The notes below the pieces were generated by a model. The model searched no databases and was not told the DNA's origin. It saw only the letters and a program-made list of their open reading frames with translations. From an uncultured Caryophanales bacterium (lineage in GTDB: Bacteria > Bacillota_I > Bacilli_A > RF39 > UBA660), in the NCBI GenBank assembly GCA_947168625.1, contig CAMVMQ010000002.1:1-52651 (forward strand): 52,651 nucleotides of DNA, written 5' to 3'. This document shows positions 8,748 to 16,217 of the stretch, in pieces (within the stretch, counting starts at the first letter, position 1; each line of letters opens with the position of its first letter). The position numbers and the translations under genes were made by a program.

Positions 8748-9209
8748 ATGCAAGATTATATTTTGAATACAGATGTGTTATGTTTTACTCAGGATGTTGA
8801 TAATGATAAAAATATTTTGGTTATTGAAAAGAAAAATAAAAATGTTATTAAAATGGATTGCTTTAAATTTTTAAAAAGAAGTTGTAGTTACTATGGTCAT
8901 TCATATAAAATGCAGAGACAATTTGTTATCGACATTTTCAATTATTATATAAAAACACCTATTATAGTGTCTGAGTATGATATGATTATATTCTTTCCTA
9001 CAGCTAGTCCTAAATCTAAGGAATGTATATGGATTTCTTATAATAATGTCGAGAGATATGTAAAAGAAGATAATTATACTAAAATTTATTTTAAAGGTGG
9101 AAAAATTCTAAATATTAGTACTTCATATAGTACTATCGATCATCAGATTACAAAATGTATTAGGATTGAGAAATTTTTAAATTCAATTAGAGTAAAAAAT
9201 TATAGCTAA
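8748..9209 (+). CDS. comK: ComK family competence transcription factor homologue
   Basis: This 153-residue protein matches the ComK family in its diagnostic blocks: KRSCSYYGHSY (43-53; KHSCRYFGSSY in Bacillus) and FFPTASPKSKECIWISYNNVERY region (82-104; FFPTMSP...CAWISHKHIERY). In Bacillus ComK binds minor-groove A/T boxes as a dimer of dimers and switches on DNA uptake and recombination genes. A strong GGGGGGAGGT precedes the ATG. It has its own upstream repeats and its own terminator, between dnaN and recF where yaaA normally lies. Whether it is a competence master switch here, or a ComK-like regulator with another regulon, cannot be read from this window. Confidence 0.85.
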   Translation: MQDYILNTDVLCFTQDVDNDKNILVIEKKNKNVIKMDCFKFLKRSCSYYGHSYKMQRQFVIDIFNYYIKTPIIVSEYDMIIFFPTASPKSKECIWISYNNVERYVKEDNYTKIYFKGGKILNISTSYSTIDHQITKCIRIEKFLNSIRVKNYS

Positions 9210-9222
9210 TTACTTATTTTAT

Positions 9223-9267
9223 AAGGAAAAAAGATTAAAAAAGTGAGTCTTTTTCCTTTTCTTTTTT
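9223..9267 (+). terminator. Terminator after the comK homologue
   Basis: AAGGAAAAAAGA pairs with TCTTTTTCCTT and runs into T-rich sequence. Confidence 0.75.
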
Positions 9268-9326
9268 ATGAATATATGATATAATTTATATGTATAGGAG
9301 TACATAAACTATAAAAAGGTGATGAT

Positions 9327-9374
9327 ATGGGCAAGAAAATGATGTTTAAATGCAAATCAGAAATATTAAATTAA
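9327..9374 (+). CDS. 15-codon leader ORF overlapping the recF start
   Basis: ATG at 9327 follows AAAGGTGAT and encodes MGKKMMFKCKSEILN before TAA. The reading frame overlaps the first 25 bases of recF in another frame. The good ribosome-binding site belongs to this ORF, whereas recF's own ATG at 9350 lacks one, so translation of recF may be coupled to it. No similarity to the missing S4-domain protein YaaA is visible. It may be a true leader peptide or simply a decoy start. Confidence 0.4.
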   Translation: MGKKMMFKCKSEILN

Positions 9375-10453
9375 AAAATTATCGAAATTATGATAATATT
9401 GAAGTCGATTTTGGCAACAAATTAAATATTATTATAGGCAATAATGCTCAAGGAAAAACTAATTTATTAGAGTCAATTTATGTACTTGCTGTTACAAAGT
9501 CTTTTTTGTCTGTAAAAGAAAAAGATTTAGTTAATTTTAATGAAAAATTTGCTAGAATTAGTGGAATTATTGCTAATAATACTAGGAGCGATTGTAAGCT
9601 TGATATTATTTTTAGTGATAAGGGGAAAATGGTTAAGGTTAATGATAAAGAAGTAAAAAAATTAAGCAAATATATCTCTATTGTTAATGTTATTATATTT
9701 AGCGCAGAAAATATATGGATATTTAAAGATAGTCCTTCGACTAGAAGGAGATATTTTAATATGCAAATTAGTCAGATAAGTAATGTTTATTTAAAATATT
9801 TAAGTGATTATAATGATTTACTTAGACAGAGAAATGAATTTTTGAAATTAATTAATGTGAATAAGCAGAGTGATAATTATTATTTGGATATTTTGGATGA
9901 AAAATATTCTTCTTTTTCTGTTGAGGTTTTTAAATATCGAAAAAAGTATATTAACGATATTAATGAATATTTAGATGAAATGTATAAAAAGATAACTGGT
10001 GACTCTGGTTTAAAGCTTATTTATCACACAGATGTTATTTCAGATAAGGATATTTTTTTAGAAAAGATTAAAAAAAATTATAGTAAGGAAATATTACATA
10101 AAATGACTTTAGAAGGACCAAACAGAGATGATTTCTATTTTATACTTAATGGAAAAAACCTATCATTGTTTGGAAGTCAAGGTCAGATTAGAAGTGCTGT
10201 TTTAGCTCTTAAATTATCTGAAGTAAAATTATTTAATAAGATTACTGGGGATACCCCAATTCTTCTTTTAGATGATATTTTTAGTGAGTTAGATATTGAT
10301 AAGAAAAATAATCTTCTTAGCTCAATTAGAGATGATGTTCAAACAATAGTTACGACTACTGACATAGATAATATTGCAGAAAATATTCGAAAAAATGCTA
10401 ATATATATAAAATTGATAATGGAAGAATTGTTTTACAAAATTTAAATAATTAA
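9350..10453 (+). CDS. recF: DNA replication and repair protein RecF
   Basis: This is a 367-residue SMC-like ATPase that loads RecA at gaps together with RecO and RecR (recR lies at 18195). It shows Walker A GNNAQGKT (30-37), the ABC signature LFGSQGQIRSAVLALKLSE, and Walker B PILLLDDIFSELD. The start MQIRNIKLKNYRNYD matches the family N-terminus. It is followed after 14 bp by gyrB, as in most Bacilli. Confidence 0.97.
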   Translation: MQIRNIKLKNYRNYDNIEVDFGNKLNIIIGNNAQGKTNLLESIYVLAVTKSFLSVKEKDLVNFNEKFARISGIIANNTRSDCKLDIIFSDKGKMVKVNDKEVKKLSKYISIVNVIIFSAENIWIFKDSPSTRRRYFNMQISQISNVYLKYLSDYNDLLRQRNEFLKLINVNKQSDNYYLDILDEKYSSFSVEVFKYRKKYINDINEYLDEMYKKITGDSGLKLIYHTDVISDKDIFLEKIKKNYSKEILHKMTLEGPNRDDFYFILNGKNLSLFGSQGQIRSAVLALKLSEVKLFNKITGDTPILLLDDIFSELDIDKKNNLLSSIRDDVQTIVTTTDIDNIAENIRKNANIYKIDNGRIVLQNLNN

Positions 10454-10467
10454 GGATGGTGATTTAG

Positions 10468-12393
10468 ATGAATAATAATAATCAAGAACATTATGATGCA
10501 TCAGATATTCAGGTTTTAGAAGGACTTGAAGCTGTAAGAAAAAGACCAGGTATGTATATTGGTACTACTGATATTAAAGGATTACATCATTTGGTATGGG
10601 AGATAGTTGATAATGCTATTGATGAATCTTTAGCTGGATTTTGTAATAATATTGAGGTTATTATAAACAAGGATAATTCAATTACAGTAAAGGATGATGG
10701 TAGGGGAATTCCGACTGAAATACATCCTAAGACAGGTTTATCAACGGTCGAAACTGTTTATACTGTACTTCATGCTGGTGGTAAATTCGGTGGTGGTGGA
10801 TATAAGGTATCTGGTGGTCTTCATGGTGTTGGTGCATCTGTAGTTAATGCCTTAAGTAGTTGGGTTGAGGTTAAAGTTTACAAAAATGGTGTTGTCAATT
10901 ATATAAGATTTGAAAATGGTGGCCATACTGTTGAGCCACTTCATGTAATTGATAAATGTGATATAAATCGTACTGGAACGGTTGTTACGTTTAAACCAGA
11001 CCCTGAAATATTTGATACGGATATATATGATTATAATACTTTAAAGGTTAGAATAAGAGAACTCGCTTTTCTAAATAGGGGTTTATCAATAACAATTAGA
11101 GATGATCGTGACGAAGAAGATACAACGGGTGAAACTTTCTTATATGAGGGTGGAATAAGCGAATATGTGAGATTTATTAATAAAGAAAAAACTCCAATTC
11201 ATGAAGATATAATTCACTTTGAAGGTGAAGAAGATGGTGTTTATCTTGAGGTTGCTATGCAATATAATACGAGCTATAATGATAATATATATTCATTTGT
11301 TAATAATATTAATACGCATGATGGTGGAACTCATGAAGAAGGGGTTAGAAGAGCTTTAACTAGAACTATTAATAATTATGCAAAGAAGTTTAATATGTTA
11401 AAAGATAAGGATGATTCTTTAACTGGTGATGATGTTAAGGAAGGTCTTACAATGATCATTTCTTGTAAACATCCAAACCCTCAATTTGAAGGGCAAACTA
11501 AGGGTAGACTTGGTAATTCAGAAGTTAGAAAACTTGCAGATAGTATTTTTTCTCAGGGATTTGAACGTTTTTTGATGGAGAATCCGGAAGAAGCTAAACT
11601 TATAATTGGTAAAGCGATGCTTGCTTGCAGGGCAAGAAATGCTGCGAGAAAGGCAAGGGAAATAACCAGAAAAAGTGAGATGGCCACTAGTAATTTCTTT
11701 GGTAAATTATCTGATTGTAAAAGTAAAGATCCTAAAGTATCTGAGATATTTATTGTAGAGGGAGATAGTGCTGGTGGCTCTGCTAAAAAAGGTAGAGATT
11801 CTATGACTCAAGCTATACTTCCATTAAGAGGAAAAATACTTAATGTAGAAAAAGCAAGACTTGATAGAGCTCTTTCAAATGAGGAAATTAGGACTATTAT
11901 TACTGCATTTGGAACAGGTATTGGCGAGGAATTTGATTTATCTAAATTAAGATATGATAAAATTATAATTATGACTGATGCAGATGTTGATGGATCACAT
12001 ATTAGGGTATTATTGTTAACTTTATTCTATCGTTTCTTTAAACCAATAGTAGAAGCTGGTCATGTCTATGCAGCTCAACCACCATTATTCTGTATAAAAC
12101 ATGGTAAGACTATTAAGTATGTTTTAAATGAACAGGCAAGAGATGAATATTTATCTACTCTTAATGCCAATGTTAAATATGATATCTTTCGTATGAAAGG
12201 TTTAGGAGAAATGGATGCTGAGGAACTTAACGAGACAACTATGGATATTAATAAGAGAGTTTTAAGAAAAATAACTGTTGATGATTGTGTAGCTGCCGAT
12301 GCTATTTTTGAAAAGCTTATGGGGGATGAAGTAGAACCTAGAAGAAAGTTTATTGAAGAAAATGCTGTTTATGCGCAGAATCTAGATGTATAG
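10468..12393 (+). CDS. gyrB: DNA gyrase subunit B
   Basis: This 641-residue protein is the ATPase subunit of gyrase. The GHKL ATP site includes EIVDNAIDES and the lid VSGGLHGVGASVVNALS; the TOPRIM domain shows EGDSAGGSAKKGRD and the metal-binding DADVDGSHI. The C-terminus EPRRKFIEENA is typical of GyrB. ATG at 10468 follows GGATGGTGAT. It forms an operon with recF and gyrA (13 bp to gyrA), and the context separates it from the paralogue ParE. Confidence 0.97.
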   Translation: MNNNNQEHYDASDIQVLEGLEAVRKRPGMYIGTTDIKGLHHLVWEIVDNAIDESLAGFCNNIEVIINKDNSITVKDDGRGIPTEIHPKTGLSTVETVYTVLHAGGKFGGGGYKVSGGLHGVGASVVNALSSWVEVKVYKNGVVNYIRFENGGHTVEPLHVIDKCDINRTGTVVTFKPDPEIFDTDIYDYNTLKVRIRELAFLNRGLSITIRDDRDEEDTTGETFLYEGGISEYVRFINKEKTPIHEDIIHFEGEEDGVYLEVAMQYNTSYNDNIYSFVNNINTHDGGTHEEGVRRALTRTINNYAKKFNMLKDKDDSLTGDDVKEGLTMIISCKHPNPQFEGQTKGRLGNSEVRKLADSIFSQGFERFLMENPEEAKLIIGKAMLACRARNAARKAREITRKSEMATSNFFGKLSDCKSKDPKVSEIFIVEGDSAGGSAKKGRDSMTQAILPLRGKILNVEKARLDRALSNEEIRTIITAFGTGIGEEFDLSKLRYDKIIIMTDADVDGSHIRVLLLTLFYRFFKPIVEAGHVYAAQPPLFCIKHGKTIKYVLNEQARDEYLSTLNANVKYDIFRMKGLGEMDAEELNETTMDINKRVLRKITVDDCVAADAIFEKLMGDEVEPRRKFIEENAVYAQNLDV

Positions 12394-12406
12394 GAGGTAC
12401 TAAATT

Positions 12407-14932
12407 ATGGAAGAAAATAATGGAAATAAAGATTATGATGAAAATTTAGAAAAAGTTGAAGTTTCAAGTGATTTTAATGGATATTTTCATGAAAGAGATA
12501 GTTTGTCTGAAAATAATATTGTTGATGAAGTTAAAACCTCCTTTTTGGAATATTCAGTTAGTGTTATTAAATCAAGGGCTTTACCTGACCTTCGTGACGG
12601 TTTAAAACCGGTTCATCGTAGAATATTATGGTCAATGTATGAAAGTGGTTATACTCCTGACAAACCACATAGAAAATCTGCTAAAACTGTTGGTGAGGTT
12701 ATGGGTAATTATCATCCACATGGTGATAGTTCAATATATGAAGCTATGGTTAGAATGGCTCAGGATTTTAGTCAGAGATATATGCTAATTGATGGACATG
12801 GTAATTTTGGCAATATTGAGGGTGATGGAGCTGCCGCTATGCGTTATACTGAGTCTAGATTATCTAAACTTTCTCTTGAGCTTCTTCGTGATATTAATAA
12901 AGAAACTGTTGATATGGAAGATAATTTTGATGCTACGAGAAAGGAACCTTCAGTATTACCGAGTAGATTTCCTAATATATTAGTTAATGGTACAATGGGA
13001 ATTGCTGTAGGTATGGCTACTAATATACCTCCTCATAATTTAGGTGAAGTAATAGATGGATGTGTTGCCTATATTGATAATCCAGATATTGATACGTTAG
13101 GTCTTATGAAATATATTAAAGGTCCTGATTTTCCTACTGGTGGCGTTATTTTAGGTAATTCTGGTATTAGGAAAGCCTATGATACTGGTCGTGGTACAAT
13201 TACAATAAGAAGTAGGGCGCAAATTGAAGAAGAGGGAAATCATAATAATATTGTAATAACTGAGGTACCATATGGTGTTAATACTATGGAACTTAAAAAT
13301 AAGGTTGCGGAACTTGTTCATAATAAAATTATTGATGGTATTTCTGATTATCATACAGATTTAAAAAATGGTGTAAAGATTACTATTTCATTAAAGAGAG
13401 ATGCTAATGCTCAAGTTGTTTTAAATAACTTATTTAAGCATACAAATTTTCAAATATCTTACGGTATTATATTCTTAATGTTAGACGGTCTTACTCCTAA
13501 GACTTTAGGTCTTAAAGATATTATTGCAAAGTATATTGATCATCAAAAAGAAGTTATAATACGTAGAACTAGATTTGATCTTGCTAAGGCTGAAAAAAGA
13601 GTTCATATATTAGAAGGATATAAGATTGCACTTGATAATATTGACGAAGTAATTAAAATTATAAAGAATGCTGAAAGTGATGTTGAAGCTAGAACTAAAT
13701 TAATGTCAAGATTTTCTTTGACGGAAATTCAATCTGATGCTATTTTGGAATTAAAATTACGTCGTTTAACTGGATTAGAGAGAGATAAGATTGAATCTGA
13801 ACTTTCTGAACTTCTTAAAACTATTGAAGAATTAAAGGCTATCCTTGGTGATACGCAGAAGGTTCTTAATATTATCAAAAATGAGATGCTAGAAATCAAA
13901 GATAAATATGCTGACGAAAGAAGAACTTCTATTGATATGACCGCTATTGATTATATTGATGATGAATCTCTTATTCCTGTTGAAAATAGTGTTATTACTC
14001 TAACAAACAGAGGTTATATAAAGAGAATGTCTTCAGATGTTTATAGAGCTCAAAATCGTGGAGGTATGGGAATTAAGGGAATGTCTACTAATGAAGAAGA
14101 TTTTGTTGAGCATTTAATTAATTCTACAACTCATGACTACATTTTGATGTTTACTAATAAAGGTAAAGTCTACCGTATTAAAGGGTATGAAATACCTGAG
14201 TTTAACAGACAGTCAAAAGGTCTACCAATTATTAATTTATTATCCTTAGAAAAAGATGAAAAAGTCACTTCATTATTGAAAATATCAGGTAATGAAGAAA
14301 GTAAATATCTTGTTTTTGCAACTAAAAATGGTCTTATTAAAAGAACTGATATTTCGGAATTTGATAGTATAAGAAATAATGGAAAAAAATTCATTACACT
14401 AAAAGACAATGATGAACTTGTATCTGTTAAAAAGACGACTGGAAATAATGAGATAATGCTTGCAGGTTCAAATGGTAAAATGGTACGTTTTTATGAGAAA
14501 ACAATTAGAGTAATGGGAAGAGGAGCTTCTGGTGTTAAAGGTATCAACCTTGATGGTGGTTTTTTAATTGGTATGGAAACTGTTAATAATGATGAAAATA
14601 TTCTTGTTGTTACTGAAAAAGGATATGGTAAAAAAACTCCTGTTAATGAATATCGTTTAACCAATAGAGGCGGTAAAGGTGTTATGACATTAAATGTAAC
14701 TGATAAGAATGGCAAGCTTGTTGCATTTAAATCGGTAAATGATTTAGAGGATTTAATGATCGTAACTGATTCAGGTATTATTATCCGTATGGGTATTGAT
14801 AAGATTTCTACTATGAGTAGGGTTACACAGGGTGTTAGACTTATAAATTTAAAGGATGATAGCTTAGTAAGTTCAGTTGCAATTGTTGATAAGCAAATCG
14901 ATGAAGATAAGTCTGATAATGAGGAGAGTTAA
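12407..14932 (+). CDS. gyrA: DNA gyrase subunit A
   Basis: This is the 841-residue cleavage-religation subunit. The winged-helix part contains SRALPDLRDGLKPVHRRILW, the quinolone-region motif HPHGDSSIYEAMVRMAQ, and catalytic Y147 in AAMRYTESR. The C-terminal half is a six-bladed pinwheel; its GyrA box reads QNRGGMG instead of the classic QRRGGKG, and a later blade has NRGGKGV. The degenerate box could affect DNA wrapping but is within family variation. AGGAGGT precedes the ATG. A GGAGAGTT/AACTCTCC hairpin overlaps the stop codon. Confidence 0.96.
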   Translation: MEENNGNKDYDENLEKVEVSSDFNGYFHERDSLSENNIVDEVKTSFLEYSVSVIKSRALPDLRDGLKPVHRRILWSMYESGYTPDKPHRKSAKTVGEVMGNYHPHGDSSIYEAMVRMAQDFSQRYMLIDGHGNFGNIEGDGAAAMRYTESRLSKLSLELLRDINKETVDMEDNFDATRKEPSVLPSRFPNILVNGTMGIAVGMATNIPPHNLGEVIDGCVAYIDNPDIDTLGLMKYIKGPDFPTGGVILGNSGIRKAYDTGRGTITIRSRAQIEEEGNHNNIVITEVPYGVNTMELKNKVAELVHNKIIDGISDYHTDLKNGVKITISLKRDANAQVVLNNLFKHTNFQISYGIIFLMLDGLTPKTLGLKDIIAKYIDHQKEVIIRRTRFDLAKAEKRVHILEGYKIALDNIDEVIKIIKNAESDVEARTKLMSRFSLTEIQSDAILELKLRRLTGLERDKIESELSELLKTIEELKAILGDTQKVLNIIKNEMLEIKDKYADERRTSIDMTAIDYIDDESLIPVENSVITLTNRGYIKRMSSDVYRAQNRGGMGIKGMSTNEEDFVEHLINSTTHDYILMFTNKGKVYRIKGYEIPEFNRQSKGLPIINLLSLEKDEKVTSLLKISGNEESKYLVFATKNGLIKRTDISEFDSIRNNGKKFITLKDNDELVSVKKTTGNNEIMLAGSNGKMVRFYEKTIRVMGRGASGVKGINLDGGFLIGMETVNNDENILVVTEKGYGKKTPVNEYRLTNRGGKGVMTLNVTDKNGKLVAFKSVNDLEDLMIVTDSGIIIRMGIDKISTMSRVTQGVRLINLKDDSLVSSVAIVDKQIDEDKSDNEES

Positions 14933-14944
14933 TAACTCTCCTTT
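14923..14944 (+). terminator. First hairpin at the gyrA stop codon
   Basis: GGAGAGTT-AAT-AACTCTCC is a perfect 8-bp stem spanning the gyrA stop codon. Only TTT follows, so termination may be shared with the hairpin at 14973. Confidence 0.55.
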
Positions 14945-14950
14945 GCTAAT

Positions 14951-14966
14951 TATTTCCCGGGAAATA
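14951..14966. promoter_or_regulatory. Noc-binding-site-like palindrome (NBS 1)
   Basis: TATTTCCCGGGAAATA is a perfect 16-bp palindrome containing ATTTCCCGGGAAAT, the Noc (nucleoid occlusion) recognition sequence known from Bacillus subtilis. It stands out as G+C-rich in an A+T-rich gap. No noc gene is inside the window. Confidence 0.75.
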
Positions 14967-14972
14967 TTTTTG

Positions 14973-14996
14973 TTACACAAACATTTGTTTGTGTAA
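14973..14996 (+). terminator. Second hairpin downstream of gyrA
   Basis: TTACACAAAC-ATTT-GTTTGTGTAA is a perfect 10-bp stem followed by TTCTTTCTTT. It lies between NBS 1 and the SRP RNA promoter. Confidence 0.6.
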
Positions 14997-15014
14997 TTCT
15001 TTCTTTGCAATTAA

Positions 15015-15043
15015 TTGCTTTATTTTGTATTTTATTGTATATT
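15015..15043 (+). promoter_or_regulatory. SRP RNA promoter
   Basis: TTGCTT at 15015-15020 and TATATT at 15038-15043 are 17 bp apart, which places transcription start about 15050. Confidence 0.65.
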
Positions 15044-15049
15044 TTTATT

Positions 15050-15130
15050 GATACAACATTACTTTATGGAATCAAGTCAGGGATGGAAATCAGCAGCTTT
15101 AACATATAAGTTTTGTGTGTATCTTTTTTT
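15050..15130 (+). ncRNA. ffs: Signal recognition particle RNA, short (4.5S) form
   Basis: The universal SRP helix-8 core is present: GTCAGG, then GAT-GGAA-ATC (GGAA tetraloop), then AGCAGC, at 15075-15097. The 5' GATAC at 15050 pairs with GTATC ending at 15123, closing one long rod of about 74 nt, and a T run follows as terminator. The RNA binds Ffh to target membrane proteins. In Bacillus the gene also lies near tadA/dnaX, but that RNA is ~270 nt with an Alu domain; this one has no room for it. Confidence 0.9.
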
Positions 15131-15131
15131 A

Positions 15132-15147
15132 TGTTCCACGTGGAACA
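15132..15147. promoter_or_regulatory. parS site 1
   Basis: TGTTCCACGTGGAACA is a perfect palindrome and a one-step variant of the Spo0J/ParB site TGTTTCACGTGAAACA. It directly follows the T run of the SRP RNA gene. Arms extend by only one more base pair. Confidence 0.9.
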
Positions 15148-15190
15148 TCGTTTGATTTCAATATGGTTATTATTTATTAAAATATTTTGT

Positions 15191-15199
15191 TGTTGATAG
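15191..15199 (-). promoter_or_regulatory. DnaA-box-like word between parS 1 and 2
   Basis: TGTTGATAG is the reverse complement of CTATCAACA, which also occurs at 7479 between dnaA and dnaN. Confidence 0.35.
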
Positions 15200-15234
15200 A
15201 GTTAGTTTCAATTTATAATTTTTTATTTAATTAA

Positions 15235-15250
15235 TGTTCCACGTGGAACA
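15235..15250. promoter_or_regulatory. parS site 2
   Basis: TGTTCCACGTGGAACA, perfect palindrome, 103 bp after site 1. Outer arms are not complementary beyond one base pair. Confidence 0.9.
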
Positions 15251-15285
15251 TATACCGTAATTTAATTTATTCAATGTTTTTTTCT

Positions 15286-15294
15286 TGTTGATAG
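15286..15294 (-). promoter_or_regulatory. DnaA-box-like word between parS 2 and 3
   Basis: TGTTGATAG, same orientation as the word at 15191. Confidence 0.35.
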
Positions 15295-15380
15295 GTTATA
15301 AATTTACAATTTTATTATTAAAACAAATTAGATGTAAATCATACTATATATAAAGTAAATATTGGAATTAGGTTTTTATC

Positions 15381-15414
15381 TATTACTCATGTTTCACGTG
15401 GAACATGAGTAATA
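15381..15414. promoter_or_regulatory. parS site 3 inside a 34-bp inverted repeat
   Basis: The core TGTTTCACGTGGAACA is at 15390-15405. The flanks continue the symmetry, giving two 17-base arms TATTACTCATGTTTCAC and GTGGAACATGAGTAATA. The only defect is a T opposite G, which would still pair in top-strand RNA. Confidence 0.88.
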
Positions 15415-15454
15415 CTTTTATTTATCATTATTTTAATTAGTTAAATTTTTAATT

Positions 15455-15463
15455 TGTTGATAA
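15455..15463 (-). promoter_or_regulatory. DnaA-box-like word between parS 3 and 4
   Basis: TGTTGATAA is identical to the boxes at 5930 and 7430 flanking dnaA. Confidence 0.4.
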
Positions 15464-15482
15464 CTTTATATTTATATATTTA

Positions 15483-15514
15483 TTTTATTATGTTCCACGT
15501 GGAACGTAATAAAA
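15483..15514. promoter_or_regulatory. parS site 4 inside a 32-bp inverted repeat
   Basis: The core TGTTCCACGTGGAACG is at 15491-15506. The flanks TTTATTA and TAATAAA extend the arms to 16 bases each. The single defect is again T opposite G. Confidence 0.85.
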
Positions 15515-15624
15515 AATTATGTATTTAATTGTATTTTAATAGTTGTGTTGTAATGTTGAATAATTAATTATTAGTATAGTGAAGCTTTTTTAAATTATAT
15601 TGATAGATTTTTTTTATTATGTTA

Positions 15625-15658
15625 CTATTTTCATGTTCCACGTGGAACATGAAAATAG
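15625..15658. promoter_or_regulatory. parS site 5 inside a perfect 34-bp palindrome
   Basis: The core TGTTCCACGTGGAACA is at 15634-15649. The arms CTATTTTCATGTTCCAC and GTGGAACATGAAAATAG are perfectly complementary. The right arm ends at the AGGTGG ribosome-binding site of tadA, so a hairpin could affect tadA translation. Confidence 0.9.
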
Positions 15659-15669
15659 GTGGTTATTTT

Positions 15670-16092
15670 ATGAATGAATTTTTTTTAAATGAGGCTTTTA
15701 AAGAAGCTAAAAAATCTTTTGATTTAGATGAAATTCCTGTTGGATGTGTTATTGTTTATAAAAATCATATTATTTCTAGAGCACATAATTGCAAAGAATT
15801 AAAAAACAATGCTATCATGCATGCTGAAATTTTAGCTGTTGATAGAGCATGTAAGAAACTTAAATCATGGAGATTGGATGATTGTATACTTTATACTACT
15901 CTAGAGCCTTGTTTAATGTGCACTGGTGCAATTTTGGAATGTCGTATTAAAAATGTATATTATGGTACTAGTAGTAAAAGCAAACAAATGTTTGATATTA
16001 AAGCTCTCGATAATATTAATTTTTATAATATGAAAAATGTTGATTGTTCTAATATTTTATCTGATTTTTTTCGAATTAAACGCCTAAAATAA
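15670..16092 (+). CDS. tadA: tRNA-specific adenosine deaminase TadA
   Basis: This is a 140-residue cytidine-deaminase-fold enzyme that converts A34 to inosine in tRNA(Arg) ACG. The zinc site is visible: H51-A-E53 (E53 is the proton shuttle) and PCLMC with C81 and C84. The frame is open from 15619, but that stretch is parS site 5; the ATG at 15670 follows AGGTGG and matches the family N-terminus. As in Bacillus it precedes dnaX, but here dnaX has its own promoter. Confidence 0.95.
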   Translation: MNEFFLNEAFKEAKKSFDLDEIPVGCVIVYKNHIISRAHNCKELKNNAIMHAEILAVDRACKKLKSWRLDDCILYTTLEPCLMCTGAILECRIKNVYYGTSSKSKQMFDIKALDNINFYNMKNVDCSNILSDFFRIKRLK

Positions 16093-16155
16093 TGTTTTAT
16101 TTAAAATTTTAATTTTATTTTTTGAATTTCTAGTATAAATTATTTATTTCATTAA

Positions 16156-16184
16156 TTTACATCTTTAAACATACATGATATAAT
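16156..16184 (+). promoter_or_regulatory. dnaX operon promoter
   Basis: TTTACA at 16156-16161 and TATAAT at 16179-16184 are 17 bp apart, 34 bp before the dnaX start. Confidence 0.75.
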
Positions 16185-16217
16185 AAAGTATGTAGTAAAA
16201 AAAGGTGGGTGTTATTA

